Below are positions 62,328 to 64,000 of a stretch of DNA of 64,000 nt, one piece after another. The stretch's first letter is position 1. Every line of letters begins with the position of its first letter. Origin of the DNA: Gordonia aichiensis NBRC 108223 (GTDB lineage: Bacteria > Actinomycetota > Actinomycetes > Mycobacteriales > Mycobacteriaceae); NCBI RefSeq assembly GCF_000332975.1, contig NZ_BANR01000001.1, forward strand, positions 186,001-250,000, read 5' to 3'. The position numbers were made by a program, and so were the translations under genes. The notes under the pieces are model-generated. The model made no database searches and was not told the origin of the DNA. It saw nothing but the letters and a program-made list of their open reading frames with translations.

Positions 62328-63473
62328 ATGAGCAATCGAGTGATTCGCACCGAACTGACCGAGCGCTTCGGAATCGACTACCCGATCTTCGGATTCACGC
62401 CCAGCCAGGAGGTGGCGGCTGCGATCAGCCGTGCAGGCGGCATGGGCGTTCTCGGCTGTGTTCGCTTCAACGAGGCGTCTGAACTCGACGAGGTGCTCGA
62501 GTGGATGCATGAGAACACCGACGGCAAGCCGTTCGGGGTCGATGTGGTGATGCCTGCCAAGATCCCCACCGAGGGAAGCAAGGTTGATCTGGAGTCGATG
62601 ATTCCGCCCGAGCACCGGGCCTTCGTCGAACGTACCCTCGACGACCTCGGGGTGCCGCCGCTCGAGAACGGCGAACGACTCAATACCGGGGTGCTCGGGT
62701 GGCTGCACTCGGTCGCGCGCTCACACGTCGACGTCGCGATGGAGCACGCTCGAAAGTATGGGCAGATCAAGCTGATCGCCAACGCGCTCGGCTCACCGCC
62801 CCCGGACGTCATCGGCATCGCACACGAGAACGGGGTGCAGGTGGCAGCGCTCGCCGGGGCGAAAGACCATGCGCTACACCACGTCGACGCGGGTGTCGAC
62901 ATCGTGATCGCGCAGGGATACGAAGGCGGCGGTCACACCGGCGAGGTCACCTCGATGGTGCTGTGGCCCGAACTCGTCGACGCGGTGGGAGATCGTGCAC
63001 CGGTGTTGGCAGCCGGGGGCGTCGGCAGCGGGCGGCAGATGGCTGCAGCGATTTCTCTTGGTGCACAGGGAGTGTGGATGGGGACTTACTGGCTCACCGC
63101 CGCCGAGTACCGACTCGGAGCGACGGGCGATGGGCCGTCGACAGTGCAGAAGGCGCTGCTGGCAGCGTCGTCGAGGGATACCGTTCGGCGACGCATCTAC
63201 TCCGGCAAGCCCGCCCGGTTGCTCAAGACCAGGTGGACCGATGCGTGGGACGCGCCCGGGGCGCCCGAGCCGCTCCCCATGCCGCTGCAGAATCTCCTTG
63301 TGGGAGAGGCGCATGCGCGGATCTCGCAGGCCGACGATGCCGACGTCGTGGCGATGCCCGCCGGCCAGATCGTCGGGCGGATGAACTCCATCACCCCCGT
63401 CGCAGAGCTGATCGCCGACCTGGTCAGCGAGTACCAGGAGTCTGCCGCGCGATTGGGCAAGACGCTGGAGTAG
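62328..63473 (+). CDS. Nitronate-monooxygenase-family flavoprotein
   Basis: The 381-residue FMN TIM-barrel protein has YPIFGFTPSQEVAAAISRAGG, IVIAQGYEGGGHTGEVTSMV and VLAAGGVGSGRQMAAAISLGAQGVWMGTYW. It is related to IpdC but clearly a different subgroup (insertions at about residues 60-110 and a Pro-rich EPLPMPLQ segment). GGAAGGG lies upstream of ATG 62328. Cotranscription with fadD19 suggests a role in sterol side-chain metabolism, perhaps an enoyl-CoA reductase- or desaturase-type reaction; that is inference. Confidence 0.82.
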   Translation: MSNRVIRTELTERFGIDYPIFGFTPSQEVAAAISRAGGMGVLGCVRFNEASELDEVLEWMHENTDGKPFGVDVVMPAKIPTEGSKVDLESMIPPEHRAFVERTLDDLGVPPLENGERLNTGVLGWLHSVARSHVDVAMEHARKYGQIKLIANALGSPPPDVIGIAHENGVQVAALAGAKDHALHHVDAGVDIVIAQGYEGGGHTGEVTSMVLWPELVDAVGDRAPVLAAGGVGSGRQMAAAISLGAQGVWMGTYWLTAAEYRLGATGDGPSTVQKALLAASSRDTVRRRIYSGKPARLLKTRWTDAWDAPGAPEPLPMPLQNLLVGEAHARISQADDADVVAMPAGQIVGRMNSITPVAELIADLVSEYQESAARLGKTLE

Positions 63474-63542
63474 GCCGCGGCTCTCTGGCAGGCCTGCCGC
63501 TCGTCGTCGCGTTGCGGTGCGTTGCGGGGCGCCTGCGCCTGG

Positions 63543-63584
63543 GTCGCCGAGGGCTGCGCGCTGCGTCGCCGAGGGCTGCGCGCT
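63543..63584. repeat. 22-bp-spaced direct repeat
   Basis: GTCGCCGAGGGCTGCGCGCT occurs twice (63543-63562 and 63565-63584) in the noncoding stretch after the flavoprotein gene. It is GC-rich and without an ORF. Confidence 0.7.
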
Positions 63585-63633
63585 CCTCGTTGCTCACTCC
63601 TCGTTGCGTGCTGGTCGCCCTGCGCTGCCCGCC

Positions 63634-63666
63634 AAAAGTAGGGGAAACAAGCTTTCCGCTACTTTT
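63634..63666. terminator. Hairpin with A/T-rich flanks, probable bidirectional terminator
   Basis: AAAAGTAGGGGAAA (63634-63647) pairs with TTTCCGCTACTTTT (63653-63666) with one mismatch and a 5-nt loop. It has an A-run on one side and a U-run on the other, as in bidirectional intrinsic terminators. It lies between convergent genes, in a 377-bp stretch that otherwise holds no credible gene. Confidence 0.65.
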
Positions 63667-63850
63667 GTGCTGTGCCGCAAGTTGTTTCGCGCGGAAAGGC
63701 ATGAAGGTCGGGGAAGGGCGTGCCAGAGAAGCGTCGAGCGTCACGAAGGTGAGGCGTGCGATCCAGAGGAGACGGAGGGTTGCGTGTCGAGGCGCACTCG
63801 TGGCGGCGGGGCCGATCGTCGGAGTACGGCCGATTCGGCTGTACGCGACT

Positions 63851-64000
63851 TCACTTTACGACACCTCCACGCTGCAGGGCGTCGTGGATTCGTTCGCAGA
63901 GGCGTCTCGGGGCGGCGAGGTCGTTCCAGTTCCAGCGCACGAAGGAGACGTCGCGGCCGCGTATCGCGTCCTCGCGCAGCTTCTCGTCGTAGATCACCTC
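63851..64000 (-). CDS. DUF559-type endonuclease-like protein (partial, C-terminus)
   Basis: Only the last 49 codons are inside the window. They read EVIYDEKLREDAIRGRDVSF, then VRWNWNDLAAPRRLCERIHD, then ALQRGGVVK. The pattern (Y.EKLRED...G..VVRW.W.DL..P..L..RI..AL) is typical of the C-terminal end of DUF559 proteins, whose fold is related to very-short-patch-repair nucleases. The stop is at 63851-63853. It is related to the pseudogene remnant at about 53.5 kb. Confidence 0.7.
   Translation of the reverse strand, partial: EVIYDEKLREDAIRGRDVSFVRWNWNDLAAPRRLCERIHDALQRGGVVK

Noticed and set aside
63756-63992. 78-codon plus-strand frame at the right edge
   Set aside because: It is antisense to the DUF559 C-terminus over much of its length and has no coding signature.

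Overview
The window is high-GC actinobacterial DNA and most likely comes from a mycolic-acid actinomycete of the Gordonia/Rhodococcus/Mycobacterium group. The left block has the gene order ftsH-folE-folP-folB-folK-DUF3180-DUF6779-DUF2520-panC-panD-coaX...lysS, which is the order I recall for Mycobacterium tuberculosis (Rv3610c to Rv3598c). The right half is a sterol catabolism cluster whose members are recognisable homologues of M. tuberculosis KstR and KstR2 regulon genes. Gordonia is my best guess at genus, but that is an inference.

Region 1 (1-9.9 kb) is housekeeping: the 3' part of ftsH, a folate operon with ATGA/GTGA overlaps, two membrane proteins, and a pantothenate/CoA block (DUF2520 dehydrogenase, panC, panD, coaX). 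The coaX product carries substitutions at two acidic positions that are normally conserved. Region 2 (9.9-19.9 kb) sits between coaX and lysS, where M. tuberculosis has almost nothing. It holds a rhodanese-like gene preceded by a leaderless Cys-rich leader peptide, then an AraC regulator and a seven-gene aromatic operon: acyl-CoA-dehydrogenase-fold monooxygenase, flavin reductase, two zinc alcohol dehydrogenases (one frameshifted), TfdB-type phenol hydroxylase, maleylacetate reductase and hydroxyquinol 1,2-dioxygenase. The operon should funnel a resorcinol-like phenol through hydroxyquinol and maleylacetate to 3-oxoadipate.

Region 3 (19.9-24.5 kb) has lysS, a kinase/ATPase fusion, an AraC regulator and a VOC protein. 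Region 4 (24.5-44.4 kb) is the KstR2-type set for steroid rings C and D (fadD3, fadE30, ipdF-like SDR, fadA6, kstR2, ipdC, ipdB, ipdA, echA20, two SDRs). It is interrupted by an aldehyde dehydrogenase, a DUF7832-like gene and a four-gene ABC transporter/two-component operon. Region 5 (44.5-63.5 kb) is a KstR-type set for sterol side chains (an acyl-CoA synthetase, two CYP125-like P450s, a Ddn-like reductase, fadA5, ltp3, ltp4, a tandem DUF35 protein, an LLM oxidoreductase, echA19, fadD19), including the genes linked to C-24-branched sterols. The right edge enters a DUF559-type nuclease gene.

Many starts in the window look leaderless: a TANNNT -10 hexamer lies exactly 6-7 nt before ATG or GTG. 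In the sterol genes this hexamer abuts or overlaps KstR-like (TnnAACnnGTTnnA) or KstR2-like (AnCAAGnnCTTGnT) palindromes. In-frame 15- and 27-bp tandem repeats recur at gene ends. I found no tRNA, rRNA, CRISPR array, intact insertion sequence or phage gene.
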